The notes under the pieces were generated by a model that did no database searches, was not told where the DNA came from, and saw only the letters and a list, made by a program, of their open reading frames with translations. From assembly GCF_028453695.1 (NCBI RefSeq), contig NC_135773.1, positions 12,400,001 to 12,464,000 of the forward strand: a stretch of 64,000 nucleotides of DNA. Direction: 5' to 3'. This stretch comes from Augochlora pura (lineage: Eukaryota; Arthropoda; Insecta; Hymenoptera; Halictidae). This document shows, one piece after another, positions 61,452-64,000 of the stretch (position 1 is its first letter; each line of letters begins with the position of its first letter). A program made the translations under genes and the position numbers.

Positions 61452-62042
61452 ATGGAGCCGCGAGAAAAATCGCTCGAATGGGCCCTGCTCTTCCCGCTGA
61501 AGGCGGGCCTGTTCGCCATGAAGTGGTCGCTGTCGTCGCGCAGCGTCAACCGCGAGAAGGAGAGGATCGCGAAGAGCAATCAGCTGCTGCCGAATCTCAG
61601 GATGCGGCGCGGATCGTCCTTGTCGGATCTGGACAAGCTGCAAAGCAAGCCGATCCTGCCGGATATCGTGAGGTCCACGGAGAAATGCTCCGAATCGGTG
61701 CCGCAGTCGCCCGCCTTGTCCAGGACGAACCTGCAATTAGGGAACGCTTATGTCAGAGGCAGCATCGGCGACTTGATCAACATGAAGAAGTACGGCGCGT
61801 CCACGTGGAGCGTCAGGAGCGAGAGTCTCGTCGCCAGAGCCGTGCCTCTCAGCACCGTCACTCCGAGGCACAGTCCTCCGCTAGAGAAAAGCGTCGAGGA
61901 TCTGGAGGACGAGATACACGACGAGTGGCACCCGCCTGGGAAGCCTCTAACATGCGCGCAGAGGACCCAGAGGCTCAGCAAGCTGATCAAGAAGCAGAGA
62001 CGCATGATGGTATTCAGCCCGAAAACTCTGCAACGGGATACC
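61452..62042 (+). CDS. unc-13: Probable alternative first coding exon of unc-13 (short isoform)
   Basis: A 591-nt exon (197 codons) opens at an ATG in strong context (A at -3, G at +4; MEPREKSLEW) and stays open to the consensus donor GATACC|GTAAGT, phase 0. The calmodulin-helix exon also ends in phase 0, so both can join one downstream exon. Visible features are a hydrophobic segment ALLFPLKAGLFAMKW (residues about 12-26), RRGSSLSDLDKLQ (a basophilic kinase site, residues about 54-66), S/T-P sites (QSPALS, TPRHSPP), an acidic patch (VEDLEDEIHDEW), and a basic amphipathic end LSKLIKKQRRMMVF. It has no C2A and no Trp-type calmodulin motif. Drosophila unc-13 is known to use alternative promoters giving Unc13A and Unc13B, of which B lacks the calmodulin site. 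This exon fits the B-like role. It could instead start an unrelated gene. Confidence 0.65.
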
Positions 62043-64000
62043 GTAAGTTCGGGGAAATGGGATCGTTGGCGTCGATATGAACGTCCGTGTGAGCTGAAAA
62101 TTTTTAGGCATTCTTGGTGAATTGGATCGTTTATGATAGTATTATAATACAAATTGATATAAATGGTATTGTATTATAGTACGAAAGCAGATATTTCTAC
62201 TATTATATTTTTCATTTGAGTCAGCACTGGAAGGCTGACTTATGCAACAAGTTAAAAATAGTATGAGACATTAAATAATGCAAACTCGTTAAATAAAATA
62301 ATAGTGATTTACAAATGCATATGGATAATAATTATAGGAAGGATCCACGATTATAAAACAAAGATTCTCTGAAGGATAAATGTACTTTTATTTCGTAAAC
62401 GCAGCTTTTGGTTTGAGACGAAAATGAAATGAAAGTTCGATTTTTTACCTGTTAGAAAGCAGATAAAATTATAAAAATATTTTTGCAACTTGAGACAGAG
62501 AAATAAATCTCTAGATATAAATTAGAACAAATTAAAAAGATGAAAAGAGAGCGGATTTTTTTCTGATGCAGAAAAGCAATGCAACGAAATATCTTTGCGA
62601 CATTGCGATAAAGAAATATAGAGACTTCGATATATTTTTATATTTTTTATCGCCGCGTTCTTAACCGTGCCAATGCAAAATTCTGTCGGCCTAGTTCCGA
62701 CGAAGGCATCCCCTGCTGCTTTAACTTCATCGTCTGGCTTTAACCGACTCTGTACACTTGAGTATTTCTCTTCAATTCTGGGAACCGGTTTAAAAATGAC
62801 TGGGTCGGATTTGAACAGCCAGCGGACGACGGCGAGTTTTATAGGATCCGCGTGTTTCCGAACAGCGCTCTAAAAGTTACTATCCGAAACTGCATGGAAC
62901 AAACTCAATTATACTTGGCATGCTTATGCAGAAGTGGTTCAGCTACAATTCAAGTACTCGTGCAGGGTTGTATCTTATTTTATTGTAGAAACAGAGATTT
63001 AAGTTCGTCATTTTTCATACGTTCTATTTCTGTATATTGCAATTCAACTGTGGATTAAAACAGGATATACTTTTCTTAAAAATTTAGAAGTTTTGAAGAG
63101 TTAAATTGAAGCTGTAAAATCGCGCTCTGCAATAAGGCCGTTTGAGTTTGAGAATATATTCAAATTCGCGTCGTAAAAGGGTAACTGTTTTGAGTAGACT
63201 TCTACTTGGACATTTATTTCTCATTCATTTTCTTTCATACCTTACCCTTATTTTTCAATTCCACTTCGGAGAATGGTTTTCGAGCCAATCGTTCTTGGAA
63301 ATTGCAATCGGCCATAAAATACCGAATAGTTATTACAACGAGGCTCGGAACACAGAAACTCATAATGTATTATGTCTATTTTTATGTTTCCGTCACGAGC
63401 GTCGCGAACTTTTACCACGAATATAAATTTTTATAGAATAAATTAATCACCGAATTTGTCTGCTGAAATACATTTAGTATTTTCTCGATAGAAATTTTTA
63501 GACTATACCTCGCTAAAGATGTTTATTTATATCACCCTCTTCAAACGTTTTAGTCGCATAGTAAATGCTCCACTAATTCTGGCTTCTAAAAAATAATCTA
63601 CGAAAATGAGAATTCGCATATAAATTAGCAATCTTTTCAGAGATGCTGCAGAATTTTAATGTCAAATTTCGATGTGAAACGCGTTGCGAATTTCAGCCGG
63701 TAATAACTTAAAAACGAATAAGAAATTAACTTTCCCTTAAGACGCCGTCGGACACCCTGTATATTTTCACTTCCGGAACGAACCGCGCGACCCGTTTTCC
63801 ACGAGCCGCACAAGGAACGAGTGAAAAATGGTTCATTGAGGAAAATAGAGAATATGTGTGTAGGGGCGGTGCCCTCAATTAGGTCAAGACGCACTTTTTT
63901 CCTAGCTGTAATTAGAAAAGAAAGCTAGGGGAAAACGTACGGTTTCAAATGGAACTAGGATTCTGGAGTGTAACATTGTTCGCGGGGTCTGCGATTTTTC
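62043..64000 (+). other. unc-13: Intron after the alternative first exon (partial)
   Basis: AT-rich sequence with no supported exon, RNA gene or element. An ACACCCTGTAT motif at about 63752-63762 resembles the CAGGGTGT ends of common arthropod repeats. The intron leaves the window. Confidence 0.65.

Overview
The window reads as a single locus: the 5' half of an insect unc-13 (Munc13 family, synaptic-vesicle priming) gene on the + strand. The source is probably a hymenopteran such as a bee. This rests on long AT-rich introns broken by CpG-rich islands, mariner and TTAA-flanked MITE remnants, and an Unc-13 N-terminus with an insect-style Tyr/Gln-rich insert. No other cellular gene, rRNA, tRNA or CRISPR array could be supported on either strand.

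Layout: 1-2323 is upstream intron. An exon at 2324-2447 encodes the end of the C2A domain. A 37.5-kb intron (2448-39905) follows, holding simple repeats, a minisatellite, several MITEs and mariner remnants, and GC-rich islands. From 39906 to 54228 lie nine or ten exons, including one 33-nt microexon. One giant 2,751-nt exon (50307-53057) encodes a disordered Tyr/Gln/Asp/Lys-rich region with about 20 decapeptide repeats. The run ends with the calmodulin-binding helix exon (54026-54228). All splice phases are compatible, and the 11 exons sum to 4,206 nt (1,402 codons) with no frame break. At 60.0-62.04 kb a CpG-rich region precedes a second coding exon (61452-62042), which starts at an ATG and ends at a phase-0 donor. 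It is best read as the alternative first exon of a short Unc-13 isoform. The shared C1-C2B-MUN-C2C exons must lie beyond 64 kb.

How the parts work together: the long isoform would carry C2A (RIM and active-zone docking), the disordered repeat region and the calmodulin-binding helix. The short isoform would replace all of that with a 197-residue N-terminus that ends in a different basic amphipathic segment at the same splice position. The most unusual features are the decapeptide repeat array, the in-frame microexon, a GC-AG intron, two NAGNAG tandem acceptors, and a nested MITE/mariner insertion whose empty target site survives in a neighbouring tandem duplicate.
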